Shown here piece after piece: positions 1 through 7,270 of a stretch of DNA of 35,475 bases. The translations under genes and the position numbers were made by a program. This stretch comes from Amycolatopsis sp. MtRt-6 (GTDB lineage: Bacteria > Actinomycetota > Actinomycetes > Mycobacteriales > Pseudonocardiaceae). How positions within the stretch are numbered: the stretch's first letter is position 1; every line of letters starts with the position of its first letter. The stretch spans positions 1 to 35,475 of the forward strand of contig NZ_JADWPD010000015.1 in assembly GCF_017308975.1 (NCBI RefSeq), written 5' to 3'. The notes under the pieces are model-generated. The model did no database searches. It was not told where the DNA came from and saw only the letters and a list, made by a program, of their open reading frames with translations.

Positions 1-2
1 CG

Positions 3-1412
3 CCCCGCGCGGTCCCGCAGGACTCCCAGCCGCTGCCCCGGCCGGTGCCGCCGCCCCCGGCGCGGCCCGCCCCCGGTGGCGCGGAGTCCGGCCAGTACGC
101 CCGCCCGGCTCCGCAGGAGTCCGGCCAGTTCGCCCGGCCGCCGCAGGAGTCGGGCCAGTTCGCGCGGCCGGCTCCGCCGGAGCCCGTGCCGCCGCGGCCG
201 CAGGATTCCGACCGGCTGCCCGTGCCGCCGCGCGCCGCGCCGCGCCGCCAGCCCCCGCCACCCCAGCCGTCGCAGCAGCTCCCGGTGCCGCCGCCGCAGC
301 CGTCGCAGCAACTGCCGGTGCCGCCGCCGCAGCCGTCCCAGCAACTGCCGACACCCCCGGCCGCCGCCGAGGAGACCCGCGGCGCCGTTCCGCCGGTCCG
401 GCGCCGGCCCGGCCCGCCGCAGCCCTCGCAGCAGCTCCCGGTGCCGCCGCCGCAGCCGTCCCAGCAACTGCCGGTACCGCCGCCCGGCGGGCCGCTGTCG
501 GCCCGGCTCGACGGCCTCAACGGCACCCCGGACGCCGACGTCGACGTGCCGCCCGGCCCGATGGCCAGCGGGTCGTTCGCGACGCCGCCCGCCGCGCCCG
601 GCCGGCCGCGCCGCGCCCCGGCCCGCCGTCCGGAGCCGAAGCGCGAGGACCACACCGAGCAGTTCTCGGCGGTCGGCGACGAAGAGCCGCCGGTGCCGCC
701 GAAGGGCAAGAAGCCCGAGCCGCCGGAGCCGTCGTCGCCCGCGGGCCTGGCGAACTGGCGCAAGCGGCGGCAGAAGGAGCAGATGGAGGACACCGAGATC
801 GGCGTCATGCCGGCGGTGCCCACCGACGCCCCGGACGACGGCTACCCCGAGGACGACTTCGAACCCGACGGCTTCGCCCCGGAAAGCAGCGGCTACCAGG
901 CCGCCTACGACGCCGGGCCGCCGACCGGCGCGTACCCGCCGCCGATGCCGTTCGCGCCCGGCGACCGGGCCTCGCGGGCCCCGATCCCGGACGACCTCGA
1001 ACCCTACGAGCGCGAGTTCGCCGACGGCTACCCGCCGGACGGCCCGGACTTCGAGCAGGACGACTACGGCTACGAGCAGGGCGCGGGCTACGAAGACGAC
1101 GAGTACGACGACGCACCCGAGCCGGCCCCGGAGCCGGAACCCGCGGCTTCGCCCGGCAAGCAGTGGCTGGCCCTGGCCGGCCAGCTGGCGATGGGTGTCG
1201 TCGGCGGGGCCGCCGTCTGGCTCGGCTTCAACTGGCTGTGGGTGAACCTCCCCGCCGCCGCGCTGGTCGCCGCGCTGCTGGTGGTCGTCGCGCTGGTCTG
1301 GATTGTGCGGAAGATCCGCCGCGCGGAGGACCTGCAGACGACGGTGCTCGCGGTGCTCGTGGGCCTGGTGGTGACGGTCTCCCCGGCCGCGTTGCTGCTG
1401 GTCGGCCGCTGA
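3..1412 (+). CDS. Proline-rich membrane protein with three C-terminal helices (5' end missing)
   Basis: The reading frame is open to the left edge, so the true start lies outside the window; a GTG at 45 is only the first start codon inside it. The visible protein is a long Pro/Gln/Glu-rich, presumably disordered and cytoplasmic region of about 370 residues. Hydrophobic segments follow at roughly residues 374-396, 400-421 and 433-453, counted from the GTG at 45, with a basic stretch (VRKIRR) between the second and third. The N-terminal part carries three copies of ESGQ(Y/F)ARP and five of QPSQQLP. The middle is acidic and tyrosine-rich. Position just before the isomerase, thioesterase and proC matches the mycobacterial transmembrane protein Rv0497. 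The function is unknown; an envelope-associated scaffold is a guess from the architecture. Confidence 0.8.
   Translation, partial: PRAVPQDSQPLPRPVPPPPARPAPGGAESGQYARPAPQESGQFARPPQESGQFARPAPPEPVPPRPQDSDRLPVPPRAAPRRQPPPPQPSQQLPVPPPQPSQQLPVPPPQPSQQLPTPPAAAEETRGAVPPVRRRPGPPQPSQQLPVPPPQPSQQLPVPPPGGPLSARLDGLNGTPDADVDVPPGPMASGSFATPPAAPGRPRRAPARRPEPKREDHTEQFSAVGDEEPPVPPKGKKPEPPEPSSPAGLANWRKRRQKEQMEDTEIGVMPAVPTDAPDDGYPEDDFEPDGFAPESSGYQAAYDAGPPTGAYPPPMPFAPGDRASRAPIPDDLEPYEREFADGYPPDGPDFEQDDYGYEQGAGYEDDEYDDAPEPAPEPEPAASPGKQWLALAGQLAMGVVGGAAVWLGFNWLWVNLPAAALVAALLVVVALVWIVRKIRRAEDLQTTVLAVLVGLVVTVSPAALLLVGR
264..473 (+). repeat. In-frame repeats encoding QPSQQLP
   Basis: Five copies of a QPSQQLP-coding unit start at 264, 297, 330, 420 and 453. 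They have a 33-base period within each of two clusters, separated by about 70 bases of non-repeat sequence. Copies differ at third codon positions (for example cag/caa and ctc/ctg), so this is an old repeat kept at protein level rather than a fresh expansion. Confidence 0.85.
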
Positions 1413-1474
1413 CGCGGTGATCCGCGTCGCGTTGGCGGCCCGGCGCTGCCGCGCACCGGCGGTGACGAGGCAGG

Positions 1475-2287
1475 ATGGCGCGCGTGACAGACGAGCAGCC
1501 GGTCCCCGTGGGCCTCAGCACGGCGTCGGTGTGGCCCCTCAAGGCGGGGACGGCTTTCGAGCTGGCCGCCGAGCTCGGCTACGACGGCGTCGAGGTGATG
1601 GTCTGGGCCGACCCGGTCAGCCAGGACGTCACGGCGCTGCGGCGGCTGTCACGCCGCACCGGCGTCCCCGTGCTGTCGGTGCACTCGCCGTCGCTGCTGA
1701 TCACCCAGCGGATCTGGTCGCCGGATCCGGCGGTGCGGCTGCGGATGTCCGTCGACGCCGCGCTCGAGCTCGGCGCGCGCACGGTGGTGGTGCACCCGCC
1801 GTTCCGCTGGCAGCGCAGGTACGGCGACGCATTCGGTGATCTGGTCGCCGAACTGGAGGAGTCGAGCGGCGTCGAAATCGCCGTCGAAAACATGTTCAAG
1901 GTCCGGCCACCAGGTGGTTCGAAGAATTCGCGGGTGTCCGCGTTCCGGCCGTCGATCGATCCGACGGACGTCGGGTTCCGGCACTACACGCTCGACCTGT
2001 CCCACACAGCGGCAGCCGACATGGACGCGCTGGCGCTGGCGCAGCGGATGGGGGACGGCCTCTCGCACGTCCATCTGGCGGACGGCACCGGCGTCCCGAA
2101 GGACGAACACCTGGTGCCCGGCCGCGGCGGCCAGCCGTGCGCCGAACTGCTCGAGAAGCTGGTCAGCAACGGTTTTGCCGGTCAGATCGTGCTGGAGATC
2201 AACACCCGGCACGCCGGCACCGCCGCCCAGCGGGTCCGCGACCTGGCCGAAGCGTTGTTGTTCGCGCGGTTCCACCTCGGGCAATAA
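1475..2287 (+). CDS. Sugar phosphate isomerase/epimerase family TIM-barrel protein
   Basis: This 270-residue protein belongs to the xylose isomerase-like / AP endonuclease 2 superfamily. Metal-ligand-type motifs are in the expected order along the barrel: VHSPS, VVHPPF, AVENMF, HVHLADG and, near the C-terminus, LEINTR. The length fits a single-domain TIM barrel. The substrate cannot be read from sequence; the family includes sugar isomerases, endonuclease IV-like enzymes and many uncharacterised members. Start at ATG 1475 is preceded by a modest GAGG; GTG 1484 is an alternative. It matches the place of Rv0498 in the mycobacterial gene order, upstream of a thioesterase and proC. Confidence 0.85.
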   Translation: MARVTDEQPVPVGLSTASVWPLKAGTAFELAAELGYDGVEVMVWADPVSQDVTALRRLSRRTGVPVLSVHSPSLLITQRIWSPDPAVRLRMSVDAALELGARTVVVHPPFRWQRRYGDAFGDLVAELEESSGVEIAVENMFKVRPPGGSKNSRVSAFRPSIDPTDVGFRHYTLDLSHTAAADMDALALAQRMGDGLSHVHLADGTGVPKDEHLVPGRGGQPCAELLEKLVSNGFAGQIVLEINTRHAGTAAQRVRDLAEALLFARFHLGQ

Positions 2288-2413
2288 CCGCGCCCGGAGG
2301 ATAGCTACTCCCGAGTGCATTTCCGCCGGTCCAACCCGTAAAGTTCGGACCGTGAACCCGTCGCTCTCGTTGCTCGTCACCTACCCCGATTCCCGAAATG
2401 GCGCGGACCGTTC

Positions 2414-3241
2414 GTGAGCGGAATGGACGGCACCGCCGTGTCCTTCGACACGGCGAGTGCGGCGCGGTCGCTGGGGGACGGCACCTTCACCGCGGTGCTG
2501 CGTGCGGAGTGGGCCGTCGGCTCGCACCCGCACGGGGGTTTCCTGCTCGCCCTGCTGGCCCGGGCGGCGATCGCCGCCCTGCACGAGCGCGGTGAGCCGC
2601 ACGCGGAGCCGCTGGTCGTCAGCGCGGAGTTCCTGCACGCGCCCGCGCTCGGCCCGGTGCTGCTGCGCACGGACGTCCGCAAGGTCGGCCGCCGCGCGAC
2701 GGTGGTCGAGGTCCGCCTGGAGCAGCGCGGCCGCAGCTGCGTCGAAGCCAGGGTGACCACGGGCAGGCTCCCGATGCGCCGCCCGGAGTGGACGGACGTG
2801 CCGTCGATGCCTGCCGAGCCGCCACCGGGGGCGCTGGCGATGGCGGAGAGCACCGAGGGGCCGTTCAACCTGGCCAAGGGGTGCGAGGTCCGCCTCGACC
2901 CCGCGACGGCCGGGTACCTGGCGGGGCGGACGGGCGAGCCACCCCGGATGCGGCTGTGGGTGCGGCCGCGGCACAGCCTGGTGGACCCGTACTTTTCGCT
3001 GCTGGCGTCCGACGTGAACCCGCCGGTGGTGATGAACCTCGGGCGCATCGGCTGGGCGCCGACGGTGCAGCTGACGGCGTTGCTGCGGACGCGCCCGGCG
3101 CCGGGCTGGCTGCGGGTGGTGGTGGAGTCGAGGTCGGTGCACGAGTCGTGGTTCGACTCGGACGCGACGGTGGTGGACGCGCAGGGGCGGCTGGTGTGCC
3201 AGGCCCGGCAGCTGGGCCTGGCGCCCGCTCCGGGCGGCTGA
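2414..3241 (+). CDS. Thioesterase family protein (TesB-like double hotdog)
   Basis: This 275-residue protein has the HPHGGFLLALLARA motif typical of the first hotdog of acyl-CoA thioesterase II-like proteins. A second, more diverged hotdog half follows: near residue 195 there is RLGRIGW-like sequence, and the C-terminus has an HESWFDSDATVVDAQGRLVCQARQ-type strand pattern. Such enzymes hydrolyse acyl-CoA in the cytoplasm, but the chain length cannot be predicted here. No convincing Shine-Dalgarno precedes the GTG at 2414; ATG 2423 is an alternative. A 21-codon ORF (2352-2417) overlaps the GTG as GTGA and might couple translation. It occupies the position of Rv0499. Confidence 0.8.
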   Translation: MSGMDGTAVSFDTASAARSLGDGTFTAVLRAEWAVGSHPHGGFLLALLARAAIAALHERGEPHAEPLVVSAEFLHAPALGPVLLRTDVRKVGRRATVVEVRLEQRGRSCVEARVTTGRLPMRRPEWTDVPSMPAEPPPGALAMAESTEGPFNLAKGCEVRLDPATAGYLAGRTGEPPRMRLWVRPRHSLVDPYFSLLASDVNPPVVMNLGRIGWAPTVQLTALLRTRPAPGWLRVVVESRSVHESWFDSDATVVDAQGRLVCQARQLGLAPAPGG

Positions 3242-3255
3242 GGGGCGTGCCCGGA

Positions 3256-3309
3256 GGGGCATCACGCGTGATTGCAGGGGCATCACGCGTGTTTGGCGGG
3301 GCATCACGG
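3256..3309. repeat. Three tandem 21-base units centred on a CACGCGTG palindrome
   Basis: GGGGCATCACGCGTG begins at 3256 and 3277, and a shortened copy (GGGGCATCACGG) begins at 3298, giving an exact 21-base period. The first unit contains the perfect 12-base palindrome ATCACGCGTGAT at 3261-3272. The array lies between the thioesterase stop and proC. It may be a transcript-end structure or an interspersed repeat; the function is unknown. Confidence 0.8.
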
Positions 3310-3367
3310 TCTCCGTTCACCTCGCCCCGGCACCGGGCCGCCGGGGCGGGTTTGGCACGCTTGGCCC

Positions 3368-4180
3368 ATGACGGTCATCGCGGTGCTGGGTGCGGGCAAG
3401 ATCGGTGAGGCGTTGCTCTCGGGGCTGCTGCACGGCGGCCACGAAGCCGGCGACCTCCTCTTCACCGAGCGGTACCCGGCGCGCGTGGAAGAGCTCACCA
3501 GCCGCTACGGCATCCGCGGCGTCGAGGTCGAAGAAGCCGCCAAGCAGGCCGACATCCTGGTCGTCGCCGTCAAGCCGCAGGACATCGAGCCCGTGCTCGA
3601 CGAACTCGCGCCGCTGCTCGGGGCGTCGTCGCTCGTCGTGTCGCTCTGCGCCGGGCTGCCCACCTCGCTCTACGAACGGCGGCTCGCCGAAGGCGTCCCC
3701 GTCGTCCGGGTCATGCCGAACACCCCGATGCTGGTCAACGAGGCCATGAGCGCCATCTCCGCCGGCCGGTACGCGACCGCCGAGCACCTCGCCGTCGTCC
3801 GGGACCTGCTCTCGCACGTCGGGCAGGTCGTCGAGGTGCCCGAAAGCCAGCAGGACGCCGTCACGGCGCTGTCGGGGTCCGGGCCCGCCTACTTCTTCTA
3901 CCTGGTCGAGGCCATGATCGACGCCGGGATCCTGCTCGGCCTGCCGCGGGCGCTGGCCGGGCAGCTGATCATCCAGTCGGCGGTCGGCGCGGCGAAGATG
4001 CTCGCCGAATCCGACGAGCACCCCGTGCTGCTGCGCGAGGCCGTGACGTCGCCGGCCGGGACGACCATCAACGCGATCCGCGAGCTCGAAAAGCACGGCG
4101 TGCGCGCCGCGCTGCTGGCCGCCATCGAGGCCGCGAAGGACCGTTCGGTGGAGCTCGGGAAGGCGCACGACGAAGCCTGA
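3368..4180 (+). CDS. proC: Pyrroline-5-carboxylate reductase
   Basis: The 270-residue protein catalyses the last step of proline synthesis, NAD(P)H-dependent reduction of 1-pyrroline-5-carboxylate. The N-terminal Rossmann motif is GAGKIGEA (residues 8-15). VKPQD and VVRVMPNTP follow at their usual places. The C-terminal dimerisation/catalytic domain carries LSGSGPAYFF, SPAGTTINAI and LEKHGVRAAL, the P5CR family signature region. The frame is open further upstream, but MTVIAVLGAGKIG is the natural N-terminus and the upstream part would read through the 21-base repeats. The next gene is the small HTH regulator, as in mycobacteria. Confidence 0.97.
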   Translation: MTVIAVLGAGKIGEALLSGLLHGGHEAGDLLFTERYPARVEELTSRYGIRGVEVEEAAKQADILVVAVKPQDIEPVLDELAPLLGASSLVVSLCAGLPTSLYERRLAEGVPVVRVMPNTPMLVNEAMSAISAGRYATAEHLAVVRDLLSHVGQVVEVPESQQDAVTALSGSGPAYFFYLVEAMIDAGILLGLPRALAGQLIIQSAVGAAKMLAESDEHPVLLREAVTSPAGTTINAIRELEKHGVRAALLAAIEAAKDRSVELGKAHDEA

Positions 4181-4340
4181 TTTCGCCGGAAAGGGCGATT
4201 GCCCGGGTCTTGCACGCGCGGGTGCTTGTGCGTTAGCCCTGGTAGGGGCCCATCTCGGTGACAGGCGTCGCATTAGTCCCACCAGTCCCGCTACTCTCGA
4301 TAGAGCACGTGCGTGTCGATACCACAGGTGGGGAAGCCTC

Positions 4341-4589
4341 GTGGCGCGACACGTGTCGAAGGACGCGGTAAACATGTCGCCGAACAAGAAGGAGGATTTG
4401 CCCGCAGTCGGGCAGGTCCAGTTCCTGACGGTCGCCGAGGTGGCCACGCTGATGCGGGTCTCCAAGATGACCGTCTACCGTCTCGTCCACTCGGGTGAGC
4501 TGCCCGCCGTCAGGGTCGGGAAGTCCTTCCGGGTGCCGGAGAAAGCAGTGCACGAGTACCTCCAGGGTGCCTACTACGACGTGGGATGA
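4341..4589 (+). CDS. Excisionase-family helix-turn-helix DNA-binding protein (BldC-like fold)
   Basis: The protein has 82 residues (71 if started at ATG 4374). Residues 28-74 form a winged MerR/excisionase-type DNA-binding domain: FLTVAEVATLMRVSKMTVYR is the HTH and VRVGKSFRVPEKAVHEYL the wing and third helix. There is no dimerisation or effector domain, as in BldC-type single-domain regulators. GTG 4341 has GGGGAAG about six bases upstream, whereas ATG 4374 lacks a good ribosome site. Proteins of this kind sit between proC and bS22 across Actinobacteria (Rv0500A in M. tuberculosis). Targets are unknown. Confidence 0.9.
   Translation: MARHVSKDAVNMSPNKKEDLPAVGQVQFLTVAEVATLMRVSKMTVYRLVHSGELPAVRVGKSFRVPEKAVHEYLQGAYYDVG
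4347..4358. promoter_or_regulatory. Perfect 12-base palindrome at the HTH gene start
   Basis: CGACACGTGTCG reads the same on both strands. It lies just inside the HTH gene if translation begins at 4341, or in its leader if it begins at 4374. A second CACGTG core, inside GCACGTGC, is at 4305-4312. Autoregulation by the encoded protein is a guess. Confidence 0.3.
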
Positions 4590-4662
4590 ACCGGCCGCCG
4601 GGCACGGCGTAGCCGGCGGCGCGCAGCGCTGCGACGTGCCCGCGGACCGGCCCGCTGACCGG

Positions 4663-4680
4663 CCCGTCACGGGTGACGGG
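4663..4680. terminator. Inverted repeat after the HTH gene
   Basis: CCCGTCAC-GG-GTGACGGG is a perfect 8-base inverted repeat 74 bases past the HTH stop codon. It could end that transcript or be a protein-binding site in front of the bS22 gene. The two-base centre is too tight for a normal RNA loop without opening a pair. A smaller repeat, CGCTGC-gccgg-GCAGCG, is at 4724-4740. Confidence 0.35.
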
Positions 4681-4767
4681 TAACCTGGAAAACCGCTCGT
4701 GCCTGTGCGCTCCACCCGTTGGACGCTGCGCCGGGCAGCGTGACCGACGTCGACCTAAGGAGCGCCC

Positions 4768-4869
4768 ATGGGCTCTGTGATCAAGAAGCGCCGTAAGCGC
4801 ATGTCGAAGAAGAAGCACCGCAAGCTGCTTCGCCGTACGCGCGTCCAGCGTCGTAAGGCCGGCAAGTAA
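4768..4869 (+). CDS. Small ribosomal subunit protein bS22 (AURKAIP1/COX24-domain peptide)
   Basis: This 33-codon gene encodes an extremely basic peptide starting MGSVIKKRRKRMSKKKH and ending RTRVQRRKAGK. It nearly matches the mycobacterial Rv0500B product, which was found as protein bS22 in the mycobacterial 30S subunit near the decoding region. A strong ribosome site, AAGGAG (4757-4762), lies five bases before the ATG. An ideal hairpin terminator follows at 4887. Automated gene callers often miss it because of its length. The pairing with the HTH gene upstream is conserved in Actinobacteria. Confidence 0.95.
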   Translation: MGSVIKKRRKRMSKKKHRKLLRRTRVQRRKAGK

Positions 4870-4886
4870 GCCTGCTGAGCGTGACC

Positions 4887-4915
4887 GTGGCCCGTCCAGT
4901 TTCTGGACGGGCCAC
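4887..4915 (+). terminator. Strong hairpin terminator after bS22
   Basis: GTGGCCCGTCCAG (4887-4899), a TTT loop and CTGGACGGGCCAC (4903-4915) form a perfect 13-base stem 17 bases past the bS22 stop. There is no long U tract, which is usual for high-GC actinobacterial terminators. Confidence 0.8.
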
Positions 4916-5125
4916 GTCCATGTGGTGGGCACGTTCCGCCCGTTCGAGTGAGGCGTTCGTCGCTTTCCGGGGAAACCGGCGTTAATAGCACGTGAGACGG
5001 CCCGGAGCTACCACTGAAGAGCGGTAACATCTCAAGGGCGTCCGCGCGATGCTTCCAGTGAGTGCAGGTTCGCGCGCCTCGGGTGACCGTCCACCCCCCA
5101 CATGCCCTACGCCGCAGGGAGTCGC

Positions 5126-6169
5126 ATGCCGTCGAACATCGTGCTCGTCACCGGGGTCGCCGGCGAACTGGGCGGGAAACTGCTCGCCCGGCTGGGCAAC
5201 AACCCCGACTTCGAACGGGTCATCGGTGTCGACACCGTCCCGCCCGACAAGGCGGTCCTGCAGCGCATGGGCCACGCGGAGTTCGTCCGCGCGGATATCA
5301 GGAACCCGTTGATCGCCAAGGTGATCAGCACGGCCAAGGTCGACACGGTGGTGCACGCGTCCTGCACCGCGCACCCGGCCGGGCCGGGCCGCCGCACGGC
5401 GATCAAGGAAGTCAACGTCATCGGCACCATGCGGCTGCTCGCCGCCTGCCAGCGCTCGCCGCAGGTCCGGAAGCTGGTGGTCAAGTCGACGGCGGCCGTC
5501 TACGGCGCCGGCGCCCGCTCGCAGGCCGTGTTCACCGAGGACTCCGAGCTCATCCCGACGTCGACCAGCGGCTACGCGAAGGACGCCGTCGAGATGGAGG
5601 GGTACGTGCGCGGCCTGGTGCGCCGCCGCCCGGACATCACGACGACGCTGTTCCGCTTCGCCAACATCATCGGCCCCGAGACCGACACCGTGCTGGCCCG
5701 CTACTTCGCGCTGCCGGTGGTGCCCACGGTCTTCGGCTACGACGCCCGCATCCAGCTGCTGCACTCGGCGGACGCGTTGTCCGTGCTGGAACGGGCGACC
5801 CTGCACGACAAAGCCGGCGTGTTCAACGTCGGCGCGGAGGGGGTACTCACCCTCTCGCAGGCGATCCGGCGAGCCGGCCGGGTCGAGCTGCCGATGCCGC
5901 GGAGCGTGGTGCCGTCGGTCGGCAAGGTCCTGCGCGGCGCCCGCGTCGTGGACTTCTCCGCCGACCAGGTCCGGTTGCTGAACTTCGGCCGGGTCGTCGA
6001 CATCGCCAAGCTGAAGCAGGAGTTCGGGTACACCCCGCGGTGGACCACGCGCGAGGCGTTCGACGACTACATCGTGGGACGCGGGCTCCGCCCGGTGCTC
6101 GACGGCGGCAAGCTGGCCGGACTGGCCGGCAAGGTGCTCGTCGCGGCGGCGACGGGGCAGAGCCGATGA
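5126..6169 (+). CDS. NAD-dependent epimerase/dehydratase family protein (GalE2-like extended SDR)
   Basis: The 347-residue extended SDR has the N-terminal nucleotide motif TGVAGELGG (residues 9-17) and NVIGT, with VVKSTAAVYG at residues 118-127 where the catalytic Ser/Thr strand lies. The catalytic Tyr region reads GYAKDAVEME: Tyr150 is followed by Ala at the place of the YxxxK lysine, and the only nearby lysine is at +2. Epimerase activity is therefore uncertain; a structural or altered-chemistry role is possible. The chosen ATG 5126 has AGGGAG (5116-5121) four bases upstream. ATG 5102 would add eight residues without a ribosome site. It corresponds to Rv0501, annotated galE2 by similarity only. 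Confidence 0.88.
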   Translation: MPSNIVLVTGVAGELGGKLLARLGNNPDFERVIGVDTVPPDKAVLQRMGHAEFVRADIRNPLIAKVISTAKVDTVVHASCTAHPAGPGRRTAIKEVNVIGTMRLLAACQRSPQVRKLVVKSTAAVYGAGARSQAVFTEDSELIPTSTSGYAKDAVEMEGYVRGLVRRRPDITTTLFRFANIIGPETDTVLARYFALPVVPTVFGYDARIQLLHSADALSVLERATLHDKAGVFNVGAEGVLTLSQAIRRAGRVELPMPRSVVPSVGKVLRGARVVDFSADQVRLLNFGRVVDIAKLKQEFGYTPRWTTREAFDDYIVGRGLRPVLDGGKLAGLAGKVLVAAATGQSR

Positions 6170-6207
6170 GCAGGCCCTTCGGGGGTCCGGGTGGCGGAGC
6201 CCCCGGC

Positions 6208-6224
6208 CCGGAGCGGAGCTCCGG
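6208..6224 (+). terminator. Compact hairpin between SDR and acyltransferase genes
   Basis: CCGGAGC-gga-GCTCCGG is a perfect 7-base stem with a three-base loop, 38 bases past the SDR stop. It is preceded by a GGGGGT...AGCCCCC pairing at about 6181-6204 and followed by TTGTTA. It looks like a terminator or attenuator, which argues that the acyltransferase starts downstream of it. Confidence 0.5.
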
Positions 6225-6273
6225 TTGTTACAGCAGATCGCACTTGGACGACTTCGGAAGCGAGGCGGGAACG

Positions 6274-7257
6274 GTGGGTGCCGAGGCGCAGGTCATCCCC
6301 CTGCACGGACCGGGCCGGGAGAAGCCGGAAGCGGTGGAGGCCGAGCGTGACCTCCGTGAGCAGGAGCAGGCGCCGGTCGTCGCCTTCCCCGGCGGTGTCG
6401 ACCGGCCGGCGCCGGACGAGCCGCTGTCGGACGCCGCGCGCTCGGCGCTCGGCTTCCTGCGCGACCGGCTGACCGGCGACTACACGGTCGACGAGTTCGG
6501 CTTCGACGCCGAGCTGACCGAGGCGGTGTTCCTCCCGCCGCTGCGCGCGCTGTACAAGAAGTGGTTCCGCGTCGACACGTACGGCGTCGAGAACCTGCCG
6601 TCGACCGGCGGCGCGCTGCTGGTGTCCAACCACTCGGGCACCATCCCGCTCGACTCGCTGATGACGGCGGTGGCGGTCCACGACGAGACCGGCGGCCGTC
6701 ACCTGCGCGGCCTCGGCGCCGACCTGGTGTTCCAGGTGCCGCTGGTGGGGTCGTTCGCCCGCAAGTCCGGCCAGACGCTGGCCTGCCACGCGGACGCCGA
6801 GCGCCTGCTGCGCAAGGGCGAGCTGGTCGGGGTGTGGCCGGAGGGCTTCAAGGGGATCGGCAAGCCGTTCGCGTCCCGCTACAAGCTGCAGCGCTTCGGC
6901 CGCGGCGGCTTCGTGTCGGCCGCGCTGAAGGCGGGGGTGCCGATCATCCCGGTGTCGGTGATCGGCGCCGAGGAGATCTACCCGAAGCTCGGCGACATCA
7001 AGGTGCTGGCCCGGATGCTCGGGCTGCCGTACTTCCCAGTGACGCCGTTCTTCCCGATGTTCGGCCTGCTGGGCGCGGTCCCGCTGCCGACGAAGTGGAG
7101 CATCGAGTTCGGGGCGCCGATCGCGACGGACGCGTACGGCCCGGACGCGGTCGACGACCCGATGCTGGTGTTCCAGCTGACCGACCAGGTGCGGGAGTCG
7201 ATCCAGCAGACGTTGTACCAGCGGCTTTCGCAGCGGAAGTCGGTCTTCCGCGGCTGA
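6274..7257 (+). CDS. Lysophospholipid acyltransferase family protein
   Basis: This PlsC/LPLAT-family protein of 327 residues would transfer an acyl chain to a lysolipid or related alcohol at the membrane. Visible motifs are SNHSGTIPLD (residues 118-127, with His120 and Asp127, a longer spacing than the common HX4D), WPEGFKGIGK (188-197, the second acyltransferase block) and VPIIPVSVIGAEE. GTG 6274 gives the N-terminus MGAEAQVIPLHG, matching the VIPLH start of the mycobacterial homologue Rv0502, and has GGCGGGA before it. ATG 6166, overlapping the SDR stop as ATGA, would add 36 Gly/Pro-rich residues encoded across a hairpin and looks less likely. The acyl acceptor is unknown. Confidence 0.85.
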   Translation: MGAEAQVIPLHGPGREKPEAVEAERDLREQEQAPVVAFPGGVDRPAPDEPLSDAARSALGFLRDRLTGDYTVDEFGFDAELTEAVFLPPLRALYKKWFRVDTYGVENLPSTGGALLVSNHSGTIPLDSLMTAVAVHDETGGRHLRGLGADLVFQVPLVGSFARKSGQTLACHADAERLLRKGELVGVWPEGFKGIGKPFASRYKLQRFGRGGFVSAALKAGVPIIPVSVIGAEEIYPKLGDIKVLARMLGLPYFPVTPFFPMFGLLGAVPLPTKWSIEFGAPIATDAYGPDAVDDPMLVFQLTDQVRESIQQTLYQRLSQRKSVFRG

Positions 7258-7270
7258 GCCCCCGGCGGGA

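Noticed and set aside
1649..2380. Long antisense frames over the isomerase, thioesterase and many other genes
   Set aside because: They have Arg/Pro/Ala-rich composition without domains, and the opposite strand has a recognised family in each case.
3256..3309. CRISPR-like array
   Set aside because: The units are 21 bases with almost no spacer, there are only three copies, and no cas genes are nearby.
3272..3367. N-terminal extension of ProC
   Set aside because: It would encode the 21-base repeat and precede the invariant GAGKIG start by 32 unrelated residues.
4679..4684. Forward-strand GGTAAC boxes at 4679 and 5023 as BldN-type promoters
   Set aside because: No CGTT-type -10 box occurs 15-18 bases downstream of either.
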